Of a stretch of DNA of 39,211 bases, positions 1-7,578 are shown piece by piece (position 1 is the first letter of the stretch; every line of letters begins with the position of its first letter). The stretch comes from Kitasatospora humi. Its GTDB lineage: Bacteria; Actinomycetota; Actinomycetes; Streptomycetales; Streptomycetaceae. Under the pieces are notes generated by a model. It was given only the letters and a program-made list of their open reading frames with translations. It was not told where the DNA came from and did not search any database. A program made the translations under genes and the position numbers. The DNA is taken from positions 1 through 39,211 of the forward strand of contig NZ_JAJJPA010000060.1 of the NCBI RefSeq assembly GCF_020907985.1, written 5' to 3'.

Positions 1-146
1 TCGTGGTGGTGGTGATGGTGGTGATGGTGCGGATGGCCGCAGCAGCCGGGGTGGTGGTGATGGTGACCGTGGTGTTCATGGTCTCCCGGGCAGTACCGGT
101 CCGGCGGGCGGGGCTCCGGGGGGTCGTCATCGCCGTGCATGACCAT
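1..146 (-). CDS. histidine-rich protein, partial (C-terminus beyond window)
   Basis: The reverse strand reads from an ATG at 146 (or the in-frame ATG at 140) to the left edge without a stop. The visible residues are acidic and proline-rich, then strongly metal-binding in character: EHHGHHHHH, then PGCCGHP, then an uninterrupted run of nine histidines. Such His/Cys clusters occur in nickel, cobalt or zinc storage proteins and metallochaperones, but no named domain is visible and the rest lies outside the window. No strong ribosome-binding site precedes either ATG; an in-frame TGA lies at 156-158, so the start must be downstream of it. It is co-directional with the TetR gene 132 bases upstream. 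A binding role is inference from composition only. Confidence 0.55.
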   Translation of the reverse strand, partial: MVMHGDDDPPEPRPPDRYCPGDHEHHGHHHHHPGCCGHPHHHHHHHHH

Positions 147-278
147 GGACGATAATCAGGCGCGCCGTTGGGGGGATGCGAATCCTTGGCCTGGATGGGT
201 GAATTGACCCGTGCGAGTGGCGCCGAGTCGAACAGTTGCCATGGGTGTCGAGCCCGTGTTCTGGTTTGAGCCGCCGTT

Positions 279-941
279 TCACCCGGCCAGGTAGCGCCGC
301 AGCAGCACCTTGCACTCGGCGATCAACTCCGGGTCGCCGTCCCGGTCCTGCTCGAAGGCGAGCTTGAGCACCGCGTCCGCGCACTCCAAGGCCACCCGCA
401 GGGCGAGCGGCCCCGGCCGTCGGCCGCTGTCCACCGAGTGCTCGGAGACGAGCCGGAGCAGCAGCGAGGCCACCGCGGTGTTGTTGTCCAGCGTCAGGTC
501 GAGCAGGTGCGCCACATCGCCCATGGCCGGCGGGGTCGGCCCGGTCAGCCCGAAGTCCAGGGCACCGAAGCCCGGCACGGCCCGCTTCATCGCTACGAAC
601 TCCTCGACCGCGAGATCCACGAAGCCACCGATGTCCTGCGGGCTCTCGGCCTCCAGGCGCCTGGTCAGCCGGTCCAGGTAGCGCCTCAGGTTGCGCCGGG
701 CCAGCGCTGCCAGCAGGCTCTGCTTGCCGGTGAAGAACTGGTAGAGCGTGCCGATCGGAACCTGGGCCCGGGCCGCCACCTCCTTGGTGGTCAGCGCGGC
801 CGCGCCGGACTCGTCGAGCAACTCCGCGCAGGCGTTCAGGATCCGCTCCAGGCGCTGCTGGCTGCGCTGCTGCACGGGCTTGCGTCGCAGCTCCGGCTCG
901 GTGACCTCGACCGTGGTGGTGCCCGTGCTCTGCTCGGTCAT
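279..941 (-). CDS. TetR-family transcriptional regulator
   Basis: A 220-residue protein with the standard TetR layout. The helix-turn-helix lies at about residues 50-70 and ends in the family signature PIGTLYQFFTGKQSLLAAL, where the recognition helix and the YxxFxxK element are clear. The remaining ~140 residues form the helical ligand-binding and dimerisation part and do not identify a ligand. The ATG at 941 has a GGAGAAGG ribosome-binding site just upstream. It lies upstream of and co-directional with the histidine-rich gene and has a 739-base stretch without a clear gene on its other side. Its target is unknown; TetR proteins usually repress themselves or a neighbour. Confidence 0.9.
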   Translation of the reverse strand: MTEQSTGTTTVEVTEPELRRKPVQQRSQQRLERILNACAELLDESGAAALTTKEVAARAQVPIGTLYQFFTGKQSLLAALARRNLRRYLDRLTRRLEAESPQDIGGFVDLAVEEFVAMKRAVPGFGALDFGLTGPTPPAMGDVAHLLDLTLDNNTAVASLLLRLVSEHSVDSGRRPGPLALRVALECADAVLKLAFEQDRDGDPELIAECKVLLRRYLAG

Positions 942-1680
942 CGGCCCCTTCTCCCTGCAACTCGCCGGTTCTGGCTACCACTCTGCCGCATCGGACCGGC
1001 GTTGCGCAGGGGAGCCCCGGTTTCTGATGGTCAGTCAGCGCCGCAGAGCCCAGGGGTGCGCACGCCGCAGAGCCCCAGGGGTGCGCACCGCGGCGACGCC
1101 GGCCGCGGTCGCCCACCGGCCGAGGTGGCGTCGGCGAGAGGCAGGGAGCTGGTTGCGCCGGGAAGCGGGAGCCGCAGGCGACCGACGCGTAGTCGGGCGG
1201 TCTCCGCCGGTGGGCCGAGCCAGCGCTCGGGAGCCGGCATCGGTCAGCTGTGGCAACTCCTGATCCCGCAGGCCGGCTTGGAACTCCACCGGAAGGCGGC
1301 CTTCGATCGAAAGGCCGGCGCGCCCAGGGGACGTGGCAGGCTGCAGAAGCGTGCCCAGGCCGTCCCCCTCGTGATGGCCGGGGGTCGACTGCCGCTCGGC
1401 GCCCAGTACTCCGATCAGCATCATGAACCGGTGGGTGGCTGCAACGACTTGGGCGGTGGCGCGGCTGACCCTCAGGGAAGTCGACGGGCCCGGTTCCGGT
1501 CAGCGCCTGCGCGGCCGCGCCGGCGGGCGTGCCCGCCACCCCCTGCGGCCCCGATCGGTGTCAACTGGCCAGGCTGGTCCATCAGCCGTGCAAGGGGGTG
1601 GCGGCACCATGCAGTGCCTTCGGCTACCCGGTGCAAGACTTCGCGCGTGGATCGCGCGTGGATCCCTCTGAACGGTGGGA
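942..1680. other. 739-base stretch with no convincing gene
   Basis: Open frames exist on both strands (for example 1035-1424 reverse), but third-position GC is well below that of the neighbouring genes and no family is recognisable. It starts with the TetR promoter region. A tandem direct repeat of about 25 bases, CGCAGAGCCC(C)AGGGGTGCGCA, lies at roughly 1040-1088. The low coding character suggests degenerate or non-coding sequence. Confidence 0.5.
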
Positions 1681-2043
1681 CTAGCGCTTGGCGTAGTCCG
1701 CGAATCCCTGCCAGTCGATCACGACACACGCCTCGTTGCCCACGATCCAGGCATCATGACCGGGCGGGCAGTTCATGAAATCGCCCGGGCCGAACTCCAT
1801 CTCCTCCCCGTCGTCCATGACGACCTTCATGCGGCCGGAGACGAAGTAACACATGTGGGCCGCTTGGCAACTCTCGGTCTTGGCGATCGGCTTCACATGC
1901 TTGGACCACCGCCAGCCCGGTTGGAAGACCGCCCGGCCCACCGGACCCGCGTCGAGGTTGACCAGCGCGAGTTCGCCCATGCCGCCCTCGAAAGGACGGA
2001 CCTCCTCGGGCGCGTCCAAGCTCCTGCGGATGAGACCAGCCAT
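1681..2043 (-). CDS. small cupin-domain protein
   Basis: A 120-residue single-domain cupin. The first cupin motif is degenerate (SKHVKPIAKTESCQAAH, then YFVSGRMKVVMDDG), and the second contains FGPGDFMNCPPGHDAW, giving the beta-barrel pattern G(X)5HXH...E / G(X)5PxGxxH. The reading frame also opens at a GTG at 2052, but that codon overlaps the GGAG ribosome-binding site, which sits 8 bases before the ATG at 2043; I therefore start at 2043. Substrate unknown; related small cupins often bind a metal. It is a single-gene unit, separated by about 430 bases from the sugar-kinase genes. Confidence 0.85.
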   Translation of the reverse strand: MAGLIRRSLDAPEEVRPFEGGMGELALVNLDAGPVGRAVFQPGWRWSKHVKPIAKTESCQAAHMCYFVSGRMKVVMDDGEEMEFGPGDFMNCPPGHDAWIVGNEACVVIDWQGFADYAKR

Positions 2044-2472
2044 GTCGCACACTCCAGGGTCGATCGATGGCTTACTACCATCGTCGGCCGAAACCGCGGT
2101 GCCCGCAGCCTGCCCGGGCGCCCGGACACGTCAGATTCGGTGGTCCCCGGGCGGTCCCGTGACGGACGACGACGCACTCGCGGCCGGACGAGGAGGCATG
2201 GAGGGCGCGCCGGGCGGCGGCCACCTGCTGCCGCGGTGGCCTGCCGTCGTCCGCCACCGCTCGGCGAGCCCCGACCACCCCCGCGCACCCCGGCCGCCGG
2301 CGGCGCGACCTGGGGACCGCGCTCCTGCCGGGAGAGCGGGCACCCGGTGCGGGCGTGGGCCGGGCCGGTGGCGGCGACGGCCCGCGGGAGGCGCTGGAAG
2401 GTGCCGACGTGCCGCCGCCGATGGTGGTCTCCGCCGGGCGGTGCCGGTGCCGCGGTGCCGGTTCCGGGCCGG

Positions 2473-3417
2473 TCAGGGGTTGACGGCGTAGCCTTGGCGC
2501 GCGGCGAGCGGCTCGGCGGTCACCTCGTGGAGCAGACGGCGCTGGACGCCGGGGTCGAAGTCGCCGGCGAGTGGGGCGGCGACGGCGGCGGCGGACAGGG
2601 CGACGGCCTGGACGAGCCGATCGGGCCAAGGGGCGTCGTCGACCAGCCCGAGGGTGAGGGCGGCCACCGCCGCGTCGCCGGCTCCGGTCGGATTGCCGGT
2701 GATCGCTCGCGGTGGCCGGGCACGCCAACTGCCCTGCGGGGTGCAGGCGATCATCCCGTCGGCCCCGAGCGAGGCGACCACCGCCCGGGCACCCGCCGCG
2801 CACAGGGCCTCGGCTCCGGCGCGCGGGTCGGTGCTGCCGCTGGCGGCGGCGAGTTCATGGGCGTTGGGTTTGGCGATGGCGGGTGCCTCGGCGAGGCCGG
2901 CGAGCAGGGCCGCGCCGTCGGCGTCGAGCACGGCCGGCACGCGGTGGGCGCGGGCCCGGCGGATCAGGACGGCGTACGCGTCGGTGGGGACGCCGCCCGG
3001 GAGGCTGCCGGAGAGGACGACGGCCTCGGCGCGCGGCACCAACTCGTCGAAACGGCTGAGGAATCGCGCCCATTCGGCGTCGGTGACGACCGGGCCGGGT
3101 TCCAGCAGGATCGTGGTGTCGGCGTCGTGTTCGTCGTAGACGGCGACCGTGCGGCGGGTTTCGCCGGTGATCGGCACCAGCTCGTCCGGGATTCCCGCTG
3201 CGGCGAGATCGCGGCGCACGGTTTCGCCGGTGGGCCCGCCGACGAGGCCGGTGACGACGGCCGGGTGCCCGAGGGCGTGCAGCACGCGGGCGACGTTGAT
3301 GCCCTTGCCACCGGCTCGGGTGGCAGTCCCGTGGACGCGGTTGCTCGCGTGCGGGCGGAGCCGGTCGAGCCGGTAGGTGACGTCCAGGGCGGCGTTGAGC
3401 GTGACGGTGAGGATCAT
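2473..3417 (-). CDS. PfkB-family hexose-phosphate kinase (1-phosphofructokinase / tagatose-6-phosphate kinase type)
   Basis: A 314-residue cytoplasmic ribokinase-superfamily kinase, normal length. It starts MILTVTLNAALDVTY, typical of the 1-phosphofructokinase/LacC branch, then carries PfkB signature 1 (RAGGKGINVARVLHALG) near residue 40 and signature 2 with the catalytic base in NPTGAGDA (Asp about 248). It would phosphorylate a sugar phosphate with ATP; the exact sugar (fructose-1-P, tagatose-6-P) cannot be fixed. The longer open frame upstream is shadow sequence of the ROK gene. Its ATG overlaps the ROK stop by four bases (ATGA at 3414-3417), so the two are translationally coupled. Confidence 0.9.
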   Translation of the reverse strand: MILTVTLNAALDVTYRLDRLRPHASNRVHGTATRAGGKGINVARVLHALGHPAVVTGLVGGPTGETVRRDLAAAGIPDELVPITGETRRTVAVYDEHDADTTILLEPGPVVTDAEWARFLSRFDELVPRAEAVVLSGSLPGGVPTDAYAVLIRRARAHRVPAVLDADGAALLAGLAEAPAIAKPNAHELAAASGSTDPRAGAEALCAAGARAVVASLGADGMIACTPQGSWRARPPRAITGNPTGAGDAAVAALTLGLVDDAPWPDRLVQAVALSAAAVAAPLAGDFDPGVQRRLLHEVTAEPLAARQGYAVNP

Positions 3418-4370
3418 CCGACGGCCTTCTGTGAGATCTGTCGCGGCGTCACCGGCTGCGGCGACGTGGCGGGCCCGGCCCGGTGGAGGTCCCGGGCCAG
3501 CAGGGCGGCGCCCAGGCAGCCTGCCCGGTGGCCGAGTTCGGCGGGACGGACCGGGGGAGCGGTCCGGAAGGTCAGGCGCTCGGCCAGGGCGGTTCGGAGC
3601 GGGTCGAAGTACGCGGCTCCCGCGCGGGCCAGCCCACCGCCGATGACGATGCACTCGGGGTCGAGCAGCGTGACGGCGGCGCTGAGGCCATCGGCCAGCG
3701 CTTCGACGGCGTCGCGCCAGACCTCGGCTGCGACGGCGTCGCCCGCGTCGGCCCGGTCCCGGACGTCCCGGGCGCTGACGCCGATCTCACCGGTGGCACG
3801 GCTGTAGCGACGAGCGATGGCGCAGGCGGAGGCGACGGTCTGGAGGCAGCCCCGGCGACCGCAGGGGCACGGCTCGCCGTCCGGGCGCACCACGAGGTGC
3901 CCGATTTCGCCGGCGGATCCCTGCTCGCCGGCGAACGCCTCACCGCCGAGCACGATCGCGGCGGCGATCTCCGTGCCGACCGGGACGAAGAGGAACGAAC
4001 CGCACTCCCGGCCGGCGCCGAGACGGGCCTCGGCGAGCCCGCCGGCCCGGACGTCGTGCCCGAACGCGACCGGCAGGTCCAGCTCCTCGGCGAGCCAGTC
4101 CCGGACCGGGACCCGTCGCCAGCCGAGGTTGGCGGCGAACACGCAGGTCCCCGCTGCTTCGTCCACGATGCCGGGGACGGCGATCCCGGCGGCTGCGGGC
4201 CGGTACTCGCGGGCGAGTTCGGCGGCACAGTCGATGACGGTGTCGATGACGGCCTCGGGGCCGCGCTCGGCGCGGGTGAACCGGCGCTCGGAGTGCATCA
4301 GGGCGCCGTCCTCCGCCAGCACGCCGGCCTCGATCTCGGTGCCGCCGACGGCGAGCGCGATGACGGTCAC
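3414..4370 (-). CDS. ROK-family protein (sugar kinase-like) with altered phosphate-binding motifs
   Basis: A 318-residue ROK protein without an N-terminal helix-turn-helix, so of the kinase rather than the repressor class. The zinc motif CPCGRRGCLQT (about 168-178), GEIGHLVV (about 154-161) and the catalytic Asp in FGHDVRAGG (about 106) are present. Two ATP-site motifs deviate: the usual DxGGT loop reads LAVGGTEIEAG (Asp to Ala), and the usual GTGxGxG loop reads VGTEIAAAIVLGG (Gly to Glu). Activity may be altered. GTG at 4370 follows GGAGGAGGG by about 8 bases and overlaps the stop of the 57-aa ORF; its own stop overlaps the PfkB start. It probably supplies or senses a sugar for the downstream kinase. 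Confidence 0.87.
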   Translation of the reverse strand: MTVIALAVGGTEIEAGVLAEDGALMHSERRFTRAERGPEAVIDTVIDCAAELAREYRPAAAGIAVPGIVDEAAGTCVFAANLGWRRVPVRDWLAEELDLPVAFGHDVRAGGLAEARLGAGRECGSFLFVPVGTEIAAAIVLGGEAFAGEQGSAGEIGHLVVRPDGEPCPCGRRGCLQTVASACAIARRYSRATGEIGVSARDVRDRADAGDAVAAEVWRDAVEALADGLSAAVTLLDPECIVIGGGLARAGAAYFDPLRTALAERLTFRTAPPVRPAELGHRAGCLGAALLARDLHRAGPATSPQPVTPRQISQKAVG

Positions 4371-4540
4371 GCGGTGCCCTCCTCCGGGCCGCCGCACCAC
4401 GCGGTCACGCAGCGTGGTCCTTCGGGCCCAGGTCGTGCGGCCAGACGCGCTTCGGGCTCGGGCAGCCCGGCCGGCAGCGGCGCCGCCCTGTGGCGTCGGC
4501 ACGCCGACCGGCTGTCGGCCGTGGGGATCACGCGGTTCAT
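4367..4540 (-). CDS. 57-residue ORF upstream of and overlapping the ROK gene
   Basis: ATG at 4540 has a good AGGAG ribosome-binding site (CAGGAGACGCC-ATG). The frame ends in a TGA that overlaps the GTG start of the ROK gene by four bases, the arrangement of a translationally coupled operon. The product is rich in Arg, Ala and Pro with three cysteines (one near residue 14 and two near the C-terminus, RCVTAWCGG). Third-position GC is high at both ends, weaker in the middle. No family recognised. It may be a real small protein, or a leader that opens translation of the ROK/PfkB message. Confidence 0.5.
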   Translation of the reverse strand: MNRVIPTADSRSACRRHRAAPLPAGLPEPEARLAARPGPEGPRCVTAWCGGPEEGTA

Positions 4541-4575
4541 GGCGTCTCCTGATGCAAGGACCACGATGACAGATG

Positions 4576-4591
4576 ATTGAATCTGCTCAAT
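4576..4591. promoter_or_regulatory. inverted repeat ATTGA-N6-TCAAT, candidate operator of the ROK/PfkB operon
   Basis: ATTGA at 4576-4580 and TCAAT at 4587-4591 are perfect inverted arms with a 6-base spacer. They lie 35-50 bases upstream of the ATG of the first small ORF, in a locally AT-rich patch where the promoter is expected. The short arms make chance possible; the cognate regulator is unknown. Confidence 0.35.
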
Positions 4592-5290
4592 GTCTAGCAA
4601 GTCCAAGCATGAATGCGCAATGGAGAGGCGGCGGATTGCGCACCACGGCGGTGAGCGGACTCCGGCTGATGGCCGACCGGCCCGCGTGCCGTCGACCATG
4701 GGCTCGGGTCCGGGCAGCCCCTGGCCCGACGCTTCGAACGCAGCGGACGGTGTCGCTCGCGACGCTTCAGGGCCCCGATCGCCGGGCCCCGCACGGGGGA
4801 GTGGCCGCGCTGCCGACCGTCGTGGGCCCCGAGCCCCCGGCGACCGTGGGGGACCCGCAACGGTGCACCGGCGCGGCCGCCCGGTGGGCTGTCGGCCCGG
4901 GGATGGACCGATGGCTCTCGAAGGGGCGCAGGGTCGGTGCGGACGCGGTCGACGGCGGGCGACCGGCAAGGTGAGCAGGCACGGGCCGACCGAGCTGCCC
5001 ACCGCGGCCGGCACGGTGACCAGACGGTGAGACCGGGGGAGCGGTGAGCAGCGGCGTGGCCGTGGCGGCCGCCGCAGTGACGAGTGCGGCGACGAGGCGC
5101 CCGTGGCGATCGGGCGGGGCCGCTGCCGGGCGGCGGCGAAGGAGCCACCCGCCGCCACGACGGTGCCACGACGGCGCCGGGAGGGGCAGCGGCGGCGCGC
5201 GGATCGCCGCCGCCCGGCGCGCCCGCCAGACCCGCCGGGTCGGTGGGCCGGCGTCGAAGCCGCTCGGACGGCGGCCTGCGCCTCCCATGG

Positions 5291-5332
5291 CCCGTCAGGC
5301 GTGCGCGCGCGGCCCGTCAGCCGTGCGCGCGC
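5291..5332. repeat. direct repeat, 20 bases, two copies
   Basis: CCCGTCAGGCGTGCGCGCGC at 5291-5310 and the same with one mismatch at 5313-5332, period 22. It lies immediately downstream of the LCP gene stop, so it could be part of its 3' end. No hairpin or known element recognised. Confidence 0.6.
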
Positions 5333-5336
5333 CCGG

Positions 5337-7043
5337 TCACGGTGCCGAGTCGGCGACGTTAGGGCTCTTGTCGTACGCCTCGGTGGGGTTCATGCCGACG
5401 TTGTTGAGCTTCACCGTGTCCTGGGTGGCGACCTGGGCGCACTTGCTGGAGTCGTCGGCGGTCTCGGCGGAGGAGTTGCTCAGTGCGGCCTGGGTGTTGA
5501 CCGGGGCAGGAGTGCCGGCGGAGCTACCGCCGCCACCGCCGAAGGTCGTGCCGCTCGGCCAGTCCTTGCCGATCACCAGGGTGATGCCCGGGCCCATGCC
5601 GGGCTTGACCGCCGAAGCGGGCAGACCCACCGAGGCGGCCACCTCCTGGGCGTCGGCCTCGCGGCCCGCCGTGTAGGTCACCTCGCTGGTCTCCTCGGTG
5701 CCGGCCGCGTTGGCGGCGGCGGTGCCCGGGTTGTAACCGTCCGCCTTCAGCGCGTCGGCCACGTCGGCGGCGCGTCCGGTGATCCCGCTGCCGTTCCTGA
5801 CGTGCACCGTGATCTCCGACTTCGGCGCGCCGCCGGCGGCGGGCGCGGCCGGGGCCGAGGTGGGGGCGGCGGTGGTGGCGTCGGGGTTGGCCGTCGAGGT
5901 GGCCTGGGCGGCCGCCGAGGCCTTTGAGCCGTCTCCGTTGGTCAGCGAGACGTCGTTGGTGATCGCATTGAACAGGTTCTTCGCCGCGGGGTCGACCACC
6001 ACCTTGGCAAGGGGGTCGGTGGGGTCCGGGTCGTTCTGCATCGTCGTCATGGTGATGCGGTTGGTCGGGACCTTGTTGAGGTCGTCGGCCAGGTTCACCA
6101 GGTTCGTGACGCCGGCGAGGCCGTCGTCGACGGTGAGCGCCTTGGTCGCGGCATTGGCGAGCGAGAGCACCGCCGCGGGGTTGGTGAGGGTGCCCGCACT
6201 CTTCAGCTGGCGGACCATCGAGCTGAGGAACATGTGCTGGGCCGACGCGCGGCCCAGGTCGGACCCGTCGCCGAAGCCGTGCCTGGTCCGGACGAACTGC
6301 AGCGCGGACATGCCCTGCAGGGTGTGGCTGCCCTTCTTCAGCTTCAGGTGGGAGTAGGGGTCGTAGACGTTGTTGTCGACACAGACCGGCACGCCGCCGA
6401 CCGCGTCCGACATGCTCACCACACCTTGGAAGTCGACCATCATGAAGTGGTCGATGGGTATGCCGGTCAACTGGTGCACGGCCGCCACCGTGCAGCCCGG
6501 ACCGTAGTCCAGGGTGCTGTTGATCCGGTCCCGGTGCGGCTTCATCGAGGTGTGGTTCTGGCTGTCCGTGCAACCCGGCAGTGAGGCGTCGGTGTCGCGC
6601 GGGATGCTCATCACCGTCGCGTTGCTGCGGTCGGCCGAGACGTGCAGCACCATTTCGACGTCGGCGTTGGCGCCGGGCCCGCAGTCCCCGCCGATCTGGC
6701 AGTCGGCGGCATTGTCCCGGCTGTCGGAACCGATCACCAGGATGTTGATCGGGGTGCGGCCGAAGGCGTCGGGCTTCTCGTGGCCGGCGTCGCCGGAGGT
6801 GCCGGCGAACAGCGGTGAGTGCTTGATGTTGCCGTCGAGCATCTCGATGATGTAGCCGCCGCCGGCGGCCGCCACCAGCACCAGCCCGGCGGTGGTGTAG
6901 GCCAGTATCCGCAGGCCCTTCCGCTTGGGCTTCTTCTTGCTCTTGCGGACCGCCGCACGGCCCTCGGCGGCCGCCCCGGCCGGGCGGGCACCACGTGCAC
7001 GGCGGGGGGCTTCGGACCCGCCGCCCGCTGATACGTCGACCAT
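5337..7043 (-). CDS. LytR-CpsA-Psr (LCP) family cell-wall glycopolymer ligase with LytR_C domain
   Basis: A 568-residue membrane protein. A basic cytoplasmic N-terminus (RKSKKKPKRKG) precedes one membrane helix at about 44-66. The LCP domain follows with its hallmarks: INILVIGSDSRDN, VSADRSNATVMSIPRDT, ID-HFMMVDFQGVVSMSDAVGG and LQFVRTRHGFGDGSDLGR, holding the Asp and Arg residues that bind the polyprenyl pyrophosphate substrate. A C-terminal LytR_C domain follows (VHVRNGSGITGRAADVADAL). LCP enzymes transfer lipid-linked glycopolymers to peptidoglycan outside the membrane. ATG at 7043 follows GAGGAGGG by about 10 bases; the longer upstream frame is excluded because it runs through tandem repeats. 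It appears monocistronic. Confidence 0.93.
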   Translation of the reverse strand: MVDVSAGGGSEAPRRARGARPAGAAAEGRAAVRKSKKKPKRKGLRILAYTTAGLVLVAAAGGGYIIEMLDGNIKHSPLFAGTSGDAGHEKPDAFGRTPINILVIGSDSRDNAADCQIGGDCGPGANADVEMVLHVSADRSNATVMSIPRDTDASLPGCTDSQNHTSMKPHRDRINSTLDYGPGCTVAAVHQLTGIPIDHFMMVDFQGVVSMSDAVGGVPVCVDNNVYDPYSHLKLKKGSHTLQGMSALQFVRTRHGFGDGSDLGRASAQHMFLSSMVRQLKSAGTLTNPAAVLSLANAATKALTVDDGLAGVTNLVNLADDLNKVPTNRITMTTMQNDPDPTDPLAKVVVDPAAKNLFNAITNDVSLTNGDGSKASAAAQATSTANPDATTAAPTSAPAAPAAGGAPKSEITVHVRNGSGITGRAADVADALKADGYNPGTAAANAAGTEETSEVTYTAGREADAQEVAASVGLPASAVKPGMGPGITLVIGKDWPSGTTFGGGGGSSAGTPAPVNTQAALSNSSAETADDSSKCAQVATQDTVKLNNVGMNPTEAYDKSPNVADSAP

Positions 7044-7410
7044 CCCCGCAAGCCCTCCTCGACCCGTGTTCCGCGGTGCTGCTCTGCGCCGTTGTGCGCT
7101 GTTCTGGGATGGCGACGCTGCGCGACACGCCATCGGTTCCAGTTGCGCAAGGTAGCAAGTGACTCTGAGGTAGTCGGGAGCGGGGCAGGGTGCAGCCCTT
7201 CGGGCAGTGGGGACCGGACAAATCGCCCCCGGGTGCGGGGGAAGGCCGAGCCGCTCGACGCGGTGGGGCGCGGTGACCACGCTGGAGGGCACGCCCTCGT
7301 GGCGGGCGCCGGCGCCGGTGCCGTCGCGCCCCGGGCGCGCGAACACGTCGGGCAGTCGGCAATGGACTCCGCCGAGGCATCGCCGCGTCGCTCGGTGCGC
7401 CACGCGCTGC

Positions 7411-7469
7411 CCGTGACCGCTGCCCGTGACCGCTTCCCGTGACCGCTTCCCGTGACCGCTGCCCGTGCC
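7411..7469. repeat. 13-base tandem repeat, about 4.4 copies
   Basis: Unit CCGTGACCGCTKC repeated with period exactly 13: copies begin at 7411, 7424, 7437, 7450 and (partial) 7463. Only the base after CCGCT varies (G or T). The period is not a multiple of three and the segment lies in non-coding sequence 110-170 bases upstream of the GH1 gene. Such arrays arise by slippage. Confidence 0.85.
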
Positions 7470-7540
7470 CGACAACCGGACCTCCGCTGACTGTGAAGGA
7501 AGTTGCCTTCTGCTTCTGGTAGTTCAGCGAACGAGTCCCT

Positions 7541-7561
7541 AATATGAGGTGAACTCATATT
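7541..7561. promoter_or_regulatory. perfect 8+8 palindrome, candidate operator of the GH1 gene
   Basis: AATATGAG (7541-7548), spacer GTGAA, CTCATATT (7554-7561): a perfect AT-rich inverted repeat in a very GC-rich genome, ending 17 bases before the GH1 start codon and overlapping a possible -10 TAATAT. The position fits a repressor site. It does not match the CebR (cellobiose) consensus I know, TGGGAGCGCTCCCA. Confidence 0.75.
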
Positions 7562-7578
7562 CATTGAGAGGTGTGGCC

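Larger units (their letters stand above)
4541..5336. other. 796-base stretch: operon promoter region and non-coding or decayed sequence
   Basis: The first ~80 bases are AT-rich for this genome and should hold the promoter of the 57-aa/ROK/PfkB operon. Beyond about 4620 no frame has convincing codon use. A reverse frame near 5000-5110 encodes a signal-like stretch (RLVAALVTAAAATATPLLTA) that continues only by changing frame, which hints at a decayed secreted-protein gene. Near the LCP stop is a direct repeat of 20 bases with one mismatch (CCCGTCAGSCGTGCGCGCGC) at 5291-5310 and 5313-5332. Confidence 0.45.
7044..7578. other. 535-base divergent intergenic region between the LCP and GH1 genes
   Basis: No gene recognised. 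It contains a 13-base tandem repeat (7411-7466), a perfect palindrome just before the GH1 start (7541-7561), and a TAATAT hexamer at 7540-7545 that could be a -10 element for the GH1 gene, overlapping the palindrome. The LCP promoter should lie in the 7044-7200 part, but no clear hexamers stand out. Confidence 0.5.

Noticed and set aside
1035..1424. Reverse frame of 129 codons starting MMLIGVLGAERQ
   Set aside because: Third-position GC is clearly below that of real genes here, no domain, no ribosome-binding site at good spacing.
5524..7380. Arg-rich reverse frame overlapping the LCP gene
   Set aside because: Arginine-rich low-complexity translation is the usual shadow of a GC-rich gene; the LCP frame has all family motifs.
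7411..7469. The tandem repeats as a CRISPR array or origin iterons
   Set aside because: Thirteen-base units without spacers and no Cas or replication gene nearby.
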